Shown here: piece after piece, positions 40,641 to 54,689 of the stretch
Layout of the letters: each line of letters begins with the position of its first letter
Numbering within the stretch: position 1 is the stretch's first letter
Program-made: the position numbers and the translations under genes
Assembly: GCF_030035675.1 (NCBI RefSeq)
Contig: NC_084500.1
Span: 12,769,100-12,833,099 of the forward strand
DNA: 64,000 nt
Origin: Rhineura floridana
Lineage: Eukaryota > Chordata > Lepidosauria > Squamata > Rhineuridae
Reading direction: 5' to 3'
The notes under the pieces: model-generated
What the model saw: the letters and a program-made list of their open reading frames with translations, nothing else
Databases searched by the model: none
What the model was told of the DNA's origin: nothing

Positions 40641-42027
40641 CCAAGAAAGAGAGAAAAGCGTTCTAGGAACACTTAAAAACATTCCACAATGCAGTCACAA
40701 TTAAAAACGTTTAGGATTAGGGGTGTTGTTAACTCCAGCATGCCTTGCACTCTGCAGCAGTGTTTGGGATTCCTTTGGGGGCGCTCATTAATGCTTTAGG
40801 GGGCTGGGAGGGCTTAAATCCATTCCGGAAGGATAGGGTCTGTGGGGAGGAGGAAGTCAGCTTAATTTCTACCGTGTGGGGAAATTGGGGTGGCGGCTGC
40901 TGAGTAAACTTTGGGGCTTGATCCTTGCTTGCATGTGTGCCGGAGGGGCCTGCCCCATGCTGCAAAAAGCAAGTTAGTTTTCATGCCCTAGCTTTCCCAG
41001 AGCTGCCGGGGATCTCCTAGTGCGCTATGAACTTAAGCCTAGTTGGAAAGCTGTTTAGCACGTGCTTGAAATATTATAAGAACAGCAGAGGAGCCCTTTT
41101 GGGTCAGGTCAGTGGCCCATCTGGGCCAACATCCTGGTTTCACAGTGACCAAACGGATGCCTGTGGGAAGCCCGAAAGCAGGCCTGCAACTGGTATAGCA
41201 AAGGTAGAACATAGTCATTGTGGCTAGCAGCCATTGACAGTATTATCTGCTTGCCCATGCTGAGGAGAAGTGGTTGCGGGTGAGAAGGCACAGAAGCTAT
41301 TGTGACCAGCATGTGGTGTGTTACAAATGATCTAATATGCTATGGGCAGGCAGACAGGCATATATACATCATGTGGACTAGTAACTTATTTCATATGCCT
41401 GGCTTAACAGTTATGGTTTCTAACTTACTCTCAGCTCCTGGGACTTAATTATGAACATACCATGAATTTACCGTTAGGTGATCTCTAAAATTCCTAAAGG
41501 TTGCCATTTGGGAGGTGTGTGATGTGGTAAAGCAGCCTTAAAAATCTTTTTTTTTTTTTTGTATTTGTAACATGAACATGCCTAGAGAGAAACTGACCTC
41601 ATGGCTTCCTTGGAGCAACGGCATCCGTGAATCAAATCTTTTGTGGTTCAGCAGCATTTGTGGTTAAGGCAGCTGAGTAGGGAAGTCTGCCCCCGCTGTG
41701 AAAGTCTGTGGGTAAATGGCTAGTGATGCCCTTAAACTGCCATTTAAGAACAAGCTCATGTATGACCCAGCTATTTAAGTAGGTGGCAGTGGCATGAATG
41801 AGTGTGGGCATGAAAAGCCTTTGGAATTACAGCTTTTGGCAACTTGATGGTGGAGCCCTGCACACAAATGCTGGTCTTCAGCCCTTGGATGTGGGGAGGA
41901 GGGGGAGATGATAGGTCCTGTTTATGCCGTGCTGTTTCTGTTGTATGTGCTTTGCAAAGAACCAAATGAGAGGTCTCTGTCCTGAGGAGCTTACTAATCT
42001 AGAAGGAAATGGAGGTGAGGTCAGTCA
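40640..42027. other. Intron 1 interior, mostly unassigned
   Basis: Apart from the CR1 piece at 41075-41265, no family word was found. A T-run lies at 41549-41561. Confidence 0.35.
41075..41265 (-). mobile_element. CR1-type LINE 3' region
   Basis: Reverse orientation of the same family (CAGTGGCCCATCTGGGCC, ACAGTGACCAAACGGATGCC), decayed. Confidence 0.55.
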
Positions 42028-42218
42028 GTGGAAGGGCTAAGGTTCAGTGGTAGAGCATCTAGGCAAAAGGTCCCAGGATCAGACCCTGGCAACTCAATGA
42101 AGGGCAAGGAGAAGCCCCTGTCTGGAACCCTAGATAGCTGTTGCCAGTAAAAGTAGGTGATATTGAGCTAGATTGGACAACACTCTGACTCAGTAAAGGC
42201 AACTTCCTATGTAAATTA
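42028..42218 (+). mobile_element. tRNA-Ala SINE
   Basis: GGCTAAGGTTCAGTGGTAGA with a short gap in the head, and the end AAGGCAACTTCCTATG. It precedes another copy by 60 bases. Confidence 0.75.
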
Positions 42219-42275
42219 CTCCTTTACTCAGAACCATGAGGACTGGAATCTTGATTTATTTTTACGAGATTTATT

Positions 42276-42465
42276 TTTAGCTCAGCGATAGAGCGCCAGC
42301 TTTGTATGCAGAAGGTCCCAGGTTCAATCCCCGGCATCTCCAGGTAGGGCAGGAAGAGACTCCTTCTTAAAACTCTGGAGAGCTGCTGCCAGTCAGGGTA
42401 GTCAGTACTGAGCTACAAGGAACAGTGGTCTGACTTGGCATAAGTCGACTTCCTACGTTTTCAGT
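42276..42465 (+). mobile_element. tRNA-Ala SINE
   Basis: TAGCTCAGCGATAGAGCGCC, TTCAATCCCCGGCATCTCC, and the end GTCGACTTCCTACG. It is a second, full copy next to the one at 42028. Confidence 0.8.
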
Positions 42466-42774
42466 TACATGTGCATAAGGCTCTGTTACGGCAAGTATTG
42501 GGAGCCCAGAGGATTGTGCCAATGGAGAAAGTGGGTTTTGATGGAGGAGATGGGAAAGGAAGAGGTGACATTGTGCAGGTGTGTTGTGAGGCCGTTGCAG
42601 GCATAAATGGACAGCGAAGGAGAAAGGGTGGAGCCATTTGAAGGAGCAGGAGGTCTGAGGATACTTGCAGGTAGCGGTGGCGCTGGATGAGTGAGGGTCA
42701 CTACAAGGCGTTGCTGCAAATGTAAGAGGACAGAAATATGGGTGGAAGGGGCGAGAGCTTTGAAGGTGTAAGTG

Positions 42775-42897
42775 AGGTGTGGGGGGCAATTTGCCTTCCA
42801 GATGTTGCCGAACGATCAGCCCTGGCCATTGGCTGTGCTTGCAGTGAGCGTTGTCGTCCAGCAACGTCTGGAGGGCCAAAGGTTCCCTGCACCCGGC
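42775..42897. mobile_element. Palindromic MITE
   Basis: TTCCAGATGTTGCCGAACGA and its inverse GCAACGTCTGGAGGGCC; the ends are worn. Confidence 0.6.
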
Positions 42898-43690
42898 ATA
42901 AGCTGTGTTCAGAACAATACCAAGCTAAGTTCCAGGTGGTAGTTCAGGTGCACGGAGCCCTATACGGCTTGCAACCAGAATACCTAAAAGATTATCTGAC
43001 CCCTTATACACACCCATTCCACCAGGCTGCCTCAGTGAGAGAGATGAGATGCAGGCTCACTCCATCAACTCGACTGAAAGACCGGCTCCATCGGGCACCT
43101 TCTGCCCCTGAACTGTTTCTATGACCACTAGTCATTATAAGAACTACTATTTAAGAATAGCTACCTGAGTTTGCTTTTTTTTCCTCTTCCCTCCCTGCCC
43201 CTTTTTCCTTGTGTGTCATGTTTTCTTGATTGTAAGCCAGCAGGCAAGGAACTGTCTTGTTTTCATTGATCCTATGTAAGCCACTCCAGGAGCCTTTTTT
43301 GGCAGAAGAACAGGGTACCAAAGAAATAATACACAGTGGGTCACTTTGCTCTGCAGGAGAGGGCATCCTGCAGATACCATCGTATCAGGAGCTACATTCC
43401 ATATGATATGGGGAACAGGCGTTTATTGTGTGTCCTTTGGAACGCCCTCCCATCATGTATGAGAAGGGTGCTGTCTCTGTTGTCGTTGCGGCACCTGTTG
43501 AAGATTTTCCTCGTTCAACAAGCCTTCTAAGTGGAGTGTTTTTTTTTTAACCCCAGTTGGGAGTTGTATTGGATTTTAAATTGTTTTGTTTTAACTGTTC
43601 TATATGAAATTGTTTTTTCATTGTATCGTGAAGTTGCTGTGAGATGCTTCACAGGAGGCAATTCATAAATGAAAATATTAATAATTGCCA
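42890..43690 (+). mobile_element. L2/CR1-type LINE C-terminal fragment
   Basis: The frame at 42910-43010 reads YQAKFQVVVQV then YLKDYLTPYTHP, the same block as the 31120 fragment. A later segment, 43400-43530, reads LWNALPSCMRRV and ends FLVQQAF, like an L2 C-terminus, followed by 3' UTR to about 43690. It is decayed, with shifted frames. Confidence 0.65.
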
Positions 43691-43737
43691 GTAGGTAAAG
43701 GAGTGGCTAAATGTACTTTGGGGATTGATAGTTAAGC

Positions 43738-43875
43738 TGCTCTTTATATCGTGATCTCCTAACACTTGGCACCCTGAACAAGTTACAGTTCCCAGGCTTC
43801 CTTAGGGGAAGCCATGATGGTGTACAGTGGTATCATACTGCTTTAAAATTACAGTGCAGATGGGGGCCTTAGTAT
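43738..43875. mobile_element. MITE with ZNF143/THAP11-like motif, right half
   Basis: AAGTTACAGTTCCCAGGCTT and TTTAAAATTACAGTGCAGAT. The left arm is worn. Confidence 0.5.
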
Positions 43876-44009
43876 TTAAGCTGGTTCAAAGATGCAGAAG
43901 TTCATAAGCGATGGGCTTTTGCTGGACTCTTGCACTTCAGGGGTTGTAGTCAACTAACTCCTACTCACAGAAGACCAATTGAATTTGGTGAACCTAAATT
44001 AGTCATGGC

Positions 44010-44078
44010 TGTTAACTTCAGCAGTAGAGCACTTTGCATGCAGAAGGTCCCAGGTTCGAGCCCTGGCACCTGACCACC
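44010..44078 (+). mobile_element. tRNA-Ala SINE head fragment
   Basis: GCATGCAGAAGGTCCCAGGT and CGAGCCCTGGCACCTG. Only the tRNA-like head remains. Confidence 0.6.
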
Positions 44079-44369
44079 TCTGGTTGCTACTTTGGGATGT
44101 TGCGTTCTGGTCTTCCTTTTGCTTCTACCCTGCAAAACCGTGCCCTTATCATGCTAGTTCTCTGGGTGCACCGGAATGAAGGGCATTGCTGCTTCTCCTC
44201 CAGAGGGCAGCTGTCAGACATGCCAACCCTTGCCTGCGCCTTGAAACGGTGCAGTCCGGGGACATCTTTACAACTTGACTTATGCTGGCCATATAAACTG
44301 GACCTAAGTCTAGGCCTATCCAAAAGCCTCTTAGGACCCTAGGAAGCTACCTTAGGAGGAGTTAGGCCC

Positions 44370-44525
44370 ATGTCGATTGCTACCATCTACACTGACTGGC
44401 AGCAGCTCTCCAGGGTTTCAGGCAGAGGACATTCCCAGCCCTACCTGGAGATCCCATTGGGGATTGAACCTGGGAGCTTCTGCATGCAAAGCAGGTGCTG
44501 AATTGCTGAGCTGCGGTCCTTTCCT
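44370..44525 (-). mobile_element. tRNA-Ala SINE
   Basis: Reverse orientation: CACTGACTGGCAGCAGCTCT, and a head with GCATGCAAAGCAGGTGC. Intron 1. Confidence 0.7.
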
Positions 44526-44654
44526 CCTGGGCGGAAATATTGCAGGTCTGGCAATTCCAGAACATGTGAATGCTGATCTGGTCCCAGTCACAGATGGCGG
44601 CCGGCTTGGTTACACTGTTTTGTCTGTTTGGACTGAATAAAATGGAGGGGAGTT

Positions 44655-44795
44655 CATTTATTTATTTCATTTGTATACCGCTGCATACTTCAAAAGAAGC
44701 CTCTGAGTCGTTCACAGTATTATCAAAAATCACAAATACAGTAAACAAAACGGCACATTTAAAGCAATGCAAAACACTTTAAAAGATCTTCTTAA
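44655..44795 (-). mobile_element. LINE 3' end, L2-like
   Basis: A TTTATTTATTTCATTTGTAT tail lies next to a decayed 3' UTR on the - strand. No coding remains. Confidence 0.45.
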
Positions 44796-44892
44796 ACTAA
44801 AAGCGGTGCACCGTTTGGCATACTGCCTTACAAAGTAGTGTGTACTTTTCTTGTGGACTAGTAACATTTGGAGGCTTGTTTTTTTTAAGTGG

Positions 44893-45000
44893 GTGGAGAA
44901 GCAGTGGAGGCTGGTCCACTAGAATGGGACTCTGCTACACCAATGTTCTCGGCCTTCAGCCAGCCCCCCCCTTGCTTTTGTAAAACTAGTCCAAGGGGTG
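44893..45000 (-). repeat. Family F repeat, terminal fragment
   Basis: GCAGTGGAGGCTGGTCCACT is the inverted end of the 6225 and 22110 copies. Confidence 0.5.
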
Positions 45001-45111
45001 ACACTGACTGTCAGCTTCATCATGGATGGCTGAAAGGGACTTTTCCTAGTGACCTGAAGATCACTAGTGAAATAATGCTTTTCTTTTTCTTCTTGTTCAG
45101 TTGATTTTGTT

Positions 45112-45175
45112 GATATGTTTGCTACCCTGGGCTCCTTTGGAGGGAAGGGTGGAATATAAATCCAATTAATAATAA
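45112..45175 (+). mobile_element. L2-tailed SINE or LINE 3' end fragment
   Basis: CCTGGGCTCCTTTGGAGGGA, then GGGTGGAATATAAATCCAAT. Only the last 60 bases of the element remain, in DYNLL2 intron 1. Confidence 0.45.
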
Positions 45176-45617
45176 GTCTTAGTGTTGCCCTTGCAGAACT
45201 TGGCAAGGAGACACCAGAAATAGTTGGCTCTTGCCTGTCAGTGGCTGTGGCACCCCTTACTGTTTGGGCTGCCTGCCTTTTGCCCTGCTAGGCCCAAATG
45301 GGCCCTAGCCACTGCTGTAGGGAAGGCTGCCTGTGTGTTTGGCAGTAGTGGCTTCTGGGCTTGATATACATCCACAAACATTCATAGGACTGTGGCAAAA
45401 AAAAGAAATAAAATCTGCTAGCTGTGTAATAGCTTGATTTCCTGCTCTCTTCTGGAACAGCTAGAGCTGTACAGCCCAGGGTGTTGACGGCACGATGGCT
45501 GAATGGCAAGCTTGGTGGCGGGGGGTGTTGTGCGTGTGCGCTCTTGGAAGTGGGCCCGCGGCAGGGTTTCCTCTGTGACTTGGCCTTTCATCTCTGCTCC
45601 CTCCCCGCAGGGCCATC

Positions 45618-48844
<3,227 letters not shown>

Positions 48845-49822
48845 GAGGCGGGCAGACGGCGGGGGGGATGGGATGATGGCGGCGGCAAGCGAGGAATACG
48901 GACTGTAGTGCACTGAAGGCGGGGGCCCAGGATTCCTTAAACCATGGTTGCACCGCTGCATGGGACTGTATACTATATTTAATGTGTATATGTTGCAGTA
49001 AAAACACCTACAATTCTGTTTTGTTTTCTTTGTTGCCTGGGGGAAGAAAGGCAGTGTCTTGTTCCTTTATTCCTTGTTCCTTGTTTTTGGTTTCTGCTTA
49101 TTAATTTTTTTTGTCCTTTTGCACTAGGAGAACTGTATTAAAAAAAAAAAAAGCTTCAGCAATGGCCTTTAAGTGGGAAGGAGAATTGAAATAAAAGTAA
49201 TATCTAAAATTCCACAACAGCAATCCTTTGGTTTTTAAACTCCTTCACCGAATCTTTCTTGAAATGAGGCACCCAATTCTTTTTAAAACAAAACTCTTGC
49301 CAGACTTCTGGTCCCAAAGACTATACTGTCCTCCTTTGCTATAAAAGAGCAGGGTGGTTAGAAGGTCCCCTGTATGAAATCTTGTCTTGGTCCTAAACTC
49401 TCTCTCCAAAATGCCCATTATCCCACTGCAAATGGGGAACAAAGCTGGCATTCAGGTTGAAAATAGAATTAAAGCATCACATTGTTGCATTTCTCAAATG
49501 AGTTAATCCTGGTCCCAAAGACCTTCTTGCAACCTGCCTCCACCTCCCCACCACCCCCAATAAATCTTCAAAAGGAGCCGCTTTGCCCCTCTGTGCTGGA
49601 GTCTTGTCTGGGCAGATGGTCCTGGCACGTGTACGCATGATGCAAGCTAATTGTAATCAGGCCTCTTCGCATCCCTGTTTGAGTCAACGTTGCCTTATTG
49701 ACAGCTCGCTTCCAGTCACCTGTTACGTGGGAAGGTCCTGTTGAAAATCAGTGGCTTCATGGTGCTGTTTGTAGTCAGACTCTTTTTATTTACCAGAGAC
49801 AATTGCCTGCGGGTCTGCCGGC

Positions 49823-49945
49823 CTCCAACCTGATGCCTTCCAAATGGGTTGGGCTACCATCGATCCCAGCTGTATGCTGCTGGGGCTGATGGGAGTTGCG
49901 GTCCAACCCATCTTGGGGGGGGGCACCAGGTTTGAGGATTGATGA
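49823..49945. mobile_element. Palindromic MITE, decayed
   Basis: CTGATGGGAGTTGCGGTCCA with an arm TGGGTTGG / CCAACCCA. It lies in or beyond the DYNLL2 3' UTR. Confidence 0.5.
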
Positions 49946-50039
49946 CCTCTAGAGGCAGATGCCCAAGAGCTTTATGTGTCCCCTGTCTCTTCTCAGCATG
50001 TTTAGGTGGGGCTTCAGAAGCAGATTGTGTGACTTCGGT

Positions 50040-50482
50040 TCTATCATATAGTAGATTTGGAAGAGGCTTATGAGGCCATCAAGTCCAACTCAGTTGGACT
50101 CAGTGCAGGAATCCAATTTAAAGCATACCTGACAGGTGGCTGTCCAGCTGCCGCCGGTGTTGGAGAGCCCCCCTACCTTCTTGGATAACTGGTTCCAATG
50201 TCGTACCGCTCTAACAGTTAGGAAGTTTTTTCTGATGTTTAGTCAAAATCTGGCTTCCTGCAACTTGAGCCCATTATTCCTTGTCCTGCACTCTGGGACA
50301 ATCAAGAAGAGATGCTGGCCCTCCTCTGTGTGACAACCTTTCAAGTACTTGACCAGTGCTATCATATCTCCCCTCGGTCTTCTTTTCTCAAGGCTAGACA
50401 TACCCAGTTCTTTCCTTGTGGGGCTTGGTCTCCAGTCCCCTGATCATCCTCATTGCCCTCCTCTGAACCTGTTCTAGTGCAA
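50040..50482 (-). mobile_element. CR1 LINE 3' region
   Basis: Same subfamily and extent as the copy at 47178 (AACAGTTAGGAAGTTTTTTC, GCACTCTGGGACAATCAAG). It lies inside the putative long 3' UTR of DYNLL2. Confidence 0.75.
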
Positions 50483-50797
50483 CGATGTCCTGTTACTTCC
50501 CCCTCTCCCCCCATTCCCCCCCCCCCGGGACATTCCTTGAATGGCAGTGATGGTTTTAGCAAAACATCTGGTTGCTTTTTGCAATTGAGAGCCTGCAAAT
50601 TGGGTGCCGGGGGGGGGGGAGAGAGGAAAAAGTGGTCCTTCCAAAAAGTCCTACGGGATGAGAAGTAAGGAGACAGGCCGTTGGGGGAGGGATAGAACTG
50701 ACTCCAGAGCTCAGATCGTAAAGACATCAGTGTTTATCTGTGCTTTTGTATTTCTTTGATTTGGTGGGAAAGGAAGCATGCCATGAATACACTAGAC

Positions 50798-50940
50798 CAG
50801 CCTTAACTCACTGTTGGGCCCTCAGATGTTGCTGGACTACAGTTCCCATCATCCCTATCCGTTGGCTATACTGGCTGGGGTTGATGGGAGTTGTAGTCCA
50901 ACAACAACACCTGGGGACCCAAAAGTTGGGGAAAGGTTAG
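50798..50940. mobile_element. Palindromic MITE
   Basis: CAGCCTTAACTCACTGTTGG at the left and GGGGAAAGGTTAG at the right. The arms GGACTACAGTTCCCATCATC and GATGGGAGTTGTAGTCC pair. Confidence 0.7.
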
Positions 50941-51488
50941 ACTATATGAACTGTCTGTTTCTGAAGAACCAGCATTCTTGTTTCTGTGCAAAAATCCAAA
51001 GTATGCCTAAAAGCTTCATACAGAATTGTAACTCTCTCCCTCCACCTACAACCCCCGCTGCAGTTGTTGTATTTGATGTTGGTGGATGTCTCCCATCTTA
51101 TGGGGGGGGAGGAACAGGGATTAAACGGGGGTGCTTCACTGTTCATGTGTGTGGAGAACTCTGCTCTCCACAAAGAAGGATGCTTATTTCCCTCTCTTCT
51201 TTCTGTGCATGAGTCTTCACTGCGAGTATGTTCCCATTTCATGGAGCGGGAAAAGAAAAATTCGTTTCCAAATGGTGGTTGCTCAAAATAAAGCCGTTTT
51301 ATTTTTCAAAAACATTAAAGAACAAAACCAAGGAATTGACACATTTAAGAACAGTGTCCGGTTTGGTTATTTTTTTCGTGCTTGGGAGTGGGGTCAAGAG
51401 CCTTGAGTGCAAGGGATTATGGGGTGGTTTCATGCCTGCAAAAGAGACATATACAGGCTGCATACACGTCATATATTGGAAGCTTGTT
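50940..51488. other. Unassigned sequence with the distal poly(A) signal
   Basis: AATAAA at 51287-51292 is followed by TTTT-rich sequence. Otherwise no repeat is recognised. Confidence 0.35.
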
Positions 51489-51558
51489 CACGCCCCCCCC
51501 AAAGAATTGGGGGAACTGTAGTTGGCTGAGGGTGCTGGGAATTGTAGCTTTAAAATTT
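51489..51558. mobile_element. MITE with ZNF143/THAP11-like motif, fragment
   Basis: CAAAGAATTGGGGGAACTGTAGTT-type arm (inverted motif) and GTGCTGGGAATTGTAGCTTT. Confidence 0.5.
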
Positions 51559-51564
51559 ATCTAG

Positions 51565-51697
51565 CCCAGGGCTGGGCTCTCCAGGCGTTTCAGACAGGAG
51601 TCTCTCCCAGCCATGCCTGGAGATACTGGGGGTTGAACTTGGGACCTTCTGCATGCAAGGCAGATGCTCTACCATTGAGCTACAGTCTTTTCCCAAT
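51565..51697 (-). mobile_element. tRNA-Ala SINE, partial
   Basis: Reverse orientation; the head CAGATGCTCTACCATTGAGC is intact and the far body is missing. Confidence 0.7.
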
Positions 51698-52099
51698 ACT
51701 TTAGCTGAATCGAATAAGTTTATAGTGTGTAGCCAAAGGCCTTAACAAAGAATTATTAAATGAACCTTTCTCGTACAACACTCTAATTAAAATAAAACCT
51801 TTGTAAGTTAAACTGTTAGACTTTAGCTGAATCAGAAAGCTTGCTACTAATTGTGAGAAAGAGAATTGGATGCAGAAGTGCAGCACGGATAGCAGGCACA
51901 AGATGGACACACTTGGCTCCCTGATGAGATGGCCCTCTGCCTCTTTGCGGTTAATCTGTCTGAGCTCTACTGCTTCAGACTGCAGGGGAGAAGGGAGCTT
52001 ACATGGTTGAATTCTCAATATAAATTAAGATTCCCTGCATGTAGAAAGCTAGCCTCTCAGCAGCACAGGAAGCCCGCCATTCACTACCAGGTTGGAATA

Positions 52100-52425
52100 T
52101 CTAATCAGTTAGCCTGATGTTGACTGTGGCAGTGGCTTTCCAGGATCTTGGGCAGAGGAGGGTTTTTTTCCCCCACCCATCATCTACTATGTTAGGTGTG
52201 GGAAGACTTTAGCCCTCCAGGTGTTGCTGAACTACAACTCCCATCATCCCTAGCCATTGCCCATACTTGCTGGGGCTGATGGGAGTTGTAGTTACAGCAA
52301 AAAAAAACAGTGCTAAAGGTTTCCCAATCCTGTGCTTCGTGATCCTTTTATACTAGAGATGTGAGGGTCTGAACCAGGCATCTTCTGCGTTCAAAGCATC
52401 TCTGTTTGAGCTATGGTTTTTCACC
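52100..52425 (-). mobile_element. tRNA-Ala SINE split by a MITE
   Basis: Reverse orientation. The body (TGGCAGTGGCTTTCCAGG) is at 52100-52160 and the worn head at 52360-52420. A palindromic MITE lies between them. Confidence 0.55.
52190..52335. mobile_element. Palindromic MITE inside a tRNA-Ala SINE
   Basis: CTGAACTACAACTCCCATCA and GATGGGAGTTGTAGTTACAG, with an A-rich insertion in the right arm. Confidence 0.65.
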
Positions 52426-52639
52426 AAAAAAGGAGGCTAGTGAAGCTTCTCTGCTGCCGAATCAACTCTTTGGAAGCCTTGCTTGGGGCATTGTCTCAAC
52501 CAGTGCAAAATTAAATTGGTAACTGGATGCTTTCCTTCAAATAAAATAAATGAATAGTACAATGAGCAAATGTAACAAGGTGCAAAATAAAGGAGAGAAT
52601 GCAACCCATCACTGTCTAAATGACATCAGTGCAGCATAC

Positions 52640-52802
52640 ACATTTTTGGCTGGTACATTTAAAGCAAATGGCTTCCCCCAAGGAATCCTGGGAACGGTTG
52701 TTCGTTAAGGGTGCTGGGAGTGGTAGCTCTGTGAGGGATAAATGACAGTTTCCAGGATTCTCCCCGCCCCCAAAAGTGCTTTAAATGTGAACGCAGCCAA
52801 CA
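52640..52802. mobile_element. MITE with ZNF143/THAP11-like motifs
   Basis: ACATTTAAAGCAAATGGCTT, CCAAGGAATCCTGGGAACGG and the decayed right arm CAGTTTCCAGGATTC. Confidence 0.65.
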
Positions 52803-53117
52803 CTGCATGTAAAATTGCTTCTTTTTAAAAAGGACTGTGAAAAAAATCTTACACCGATGAACCCAACTGCCTGCAATGTCCTTGATCAAATGTATAGACA
52901 GTTAAAACGGCAAATAATTCTGGACTAGAGCCTCTTAAGACACATCCAGGATAATCAAGGTATAATTATATAGGCCAAAACAATGCCCTAGCTGAATAAT
53001 GGAGGTTATGAAACCACACACGCACAAAATCGAAACCACAAAGAGCTGAAAAGATTCCCAGCGCTAACATTACATAAGACACAATCCTTTAAGAAAACAC
53101 CAGATGAGGCTCACTCA

Positions 53118-53462
53118 GGGCCCCTCCAGACGGGTGTTTAATTGTGGGTATGTTCTGCAACGTGTTCTTAAGGCAATCGTAGTGCGCTAGTTGTGGATTT
53201 ATTCTGCTTCCATTTGTTCTGCAACGCACCCCCAAGGCTACCACATTATAGCTGCCCAGAGGGCACCACAAAAGTGACACAGGAATAAACCAGAAAACGT
53301 GTGGTGTAAAAAGTGATGGGATTTCAGCAGGAAGTCACTGGCCATGCACTGATTGGAAATAAGACAATGTGGCTGCTACAAAACTTATTCCAGGGCAAAC
53401 AATAGAAACGGGGATCACATATGACTGCCCCGATAGCATCGTGGACACAAACCATGGTGAAA
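53118..53462. repeat. Family E repeat, most complete copy
   Basis: Begins near GGGCCCCTCCAGACGGGTGT, then ATGTTCTGCAACGTGTTCTT, GGATTTCAGCAGGAAGTCAC and ATATGACTGCCCCGATAGCA. Confidence 0.5.
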
Positions 53463-53561
53463 GTGGAATAGAAAGGCTGCCTGGAGGAGTTCTCGCACAA
53501 GGAGTCATTTTTGGCTCGCATCGGAGTTACTGATGCCAGCCTGGTCCCTGCAATGACATTT

Positions 53562-53703
53562 AAGAGTGTTGAACTCGAGTGGCCCTCCAGACATTGTTGG
53601 AGTACAGTTCCCATCATCCCTGACTACTGACCCTGCTGGCTGAGGGTGATGGGAGATGGAGTCCAACAACATCTAGAAGGCCACAGATGTTCCCCATCGC
53701 TAG
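53562..53703. mobile_element. Palindromic MITE, first of three in a row
   Basis: GGCCCTCCAGACATTGTTGG with the inverse AACATCTAGAAGGCCACAG. Confidence 0.65.
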
Positions 53704-53705
53704 GG

Positions 53706-53836
53706 CAGGGTGAGGAACCTGTGGACCTCCAGATCTAGTTGAACTACAGTTCCCATCATCCCTGACCACTGGCTCCAGTAGCAGGGGCTGATGGGAGTTC
53801 AGCAACATCTGGAAGGTCACAGGTTACCCACCCATG
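53706..53836. mobile_element. Palindromic MITE, second of three
   Basis: CAGGGTGAGGAACCTGTGG and the end GGTCACAGGTTACCCACCC. It starts three bases after the previous copy. Confidence 0.7.
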
Positions 53837-53844
53837 CTTTAAAA

Positions 53845-53981
53845 CAGGTATGGGGACCCTTTGGCCCTCCAGATGCTGCTGAATGACAACTCCCATCACC
53901 ATTGGCCATTGGCCATGCCTGTTGGGGCTTATGGGAGTTGCTGTTCAGCAACATCTGGAGGGTCACAGGTTCCCCACCCTG
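53845..53981. mobile_element. Palindromic MITE, third of three
   Basis: CAGGTATGGGGACCCTTTGG and CACAGGTTCCCCACCCTG, 137 bp long. Confidence 0.75.
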
Positions 53982-54111
53982 CCATAAGTTAATGGCAATG
54001 CAATAAATCTACCAATCACCATGATCCCGCTTGTGAATGCTCCAAGGACTGGTTGGAAAGACAGCACAGGTTCCAACTTGGCCTTTTAATTTGCATGCAT
54101 TTAACATGGCA

Positions 54112-54689
54112 CTTCATGTAACTTCAAAGTTGATAATGAGGACATTGAACTTGTCAAGGATTACCAATACCTCGGCACAGTCAATAACCGAAATGGAGAC
54201 AATAGTCAAGAAATCAGAAGAAGGCTAGGACTGGGGAGGGCAGCTATGAGAGAACTACAGAAGGTCATCAAATGCCAAGATGTATCACTGAATACTAAAG
54301 TTAAGATCATTCAGACCATGGTATTCCTGATCTCTATGTATGGATGTGAAAGTTGGACAGTGAAAAAAGCAGATAAGAGAAAAATCAACTCCTTTGAAAT
54401 GTGGTGTTGGAGGAGAGCTTTGCGGATACCATGGACTGCGAAAAAGACAAATAATTGGGTGTTAGAACAAATTAAACCACAACTATCACTAGAAGCCAAA
54501 ATGATAAAACTGAGGTTATCATACTTTGGACACATAATGAGGAGACATGATTCACTAGAAAAGACCATAATGCTGGGAAAAACAGAAGGGAGTAGAAAAA
54601 GAGGAAGGCCAAACAAGAGATGGTTTGACTCCATAAAGGAAGCCACAGACCTAACTTACAAGATCTGAACAGGGTGGTTTACCACACAT
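54112..54689 (+). mobile_element. BovB LINE fragment, 5' part of an interrupted copy
   Basis: Coding-like from about 54112, with a long open stretch at 54246-54668 that includes YGCESWTVKKADKRK and IMRRHDSLEKTIMLGKTE. It breaks off at GTGGTTTACC, where the L2 at 54690 begins. The remaining 3' end lies at 57059-57115. Confidence 0.85.

Larger units (their letters stand above)
36303..45610 (+). other. DYNLL2: DYNLL2 intron 1 (9.3 kb)
   Basis: The intron begins GTAAGTGG and ends in a pyrimidine-rich tract followed by CCCCGCAG at 45603-45610. It holds tRNA-Ala-type SINEs, nested hAT MITEs, L2 and CR1 remnants and unique sequence, listed separately. The first 1.4 kb (36310-37740) is largely free of recognisable repeats, which is typical of DNA close to a promoter. 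Confidence 0.75.

Noticed and set aside
42276-42348. tRNA-Ala genes at the many tRNA-like heads
   Set aside because: All are followed by the same SINE body, lack a clean acceptor stem and terminator, and are scattered like mobile elements.
42367-42879. A 170-codon reverse open frame
   Set aside because: It spans the end of a SINE and most of a palindromic MITE; the protein is Pro/Ser/His-rich noise.
53562-53981. A CRISPR-like array of spaced repeats
   Set aside because: The repeats are palindromic MITE copies of 130-140 bp with their own ends, in a vertebrate genome.
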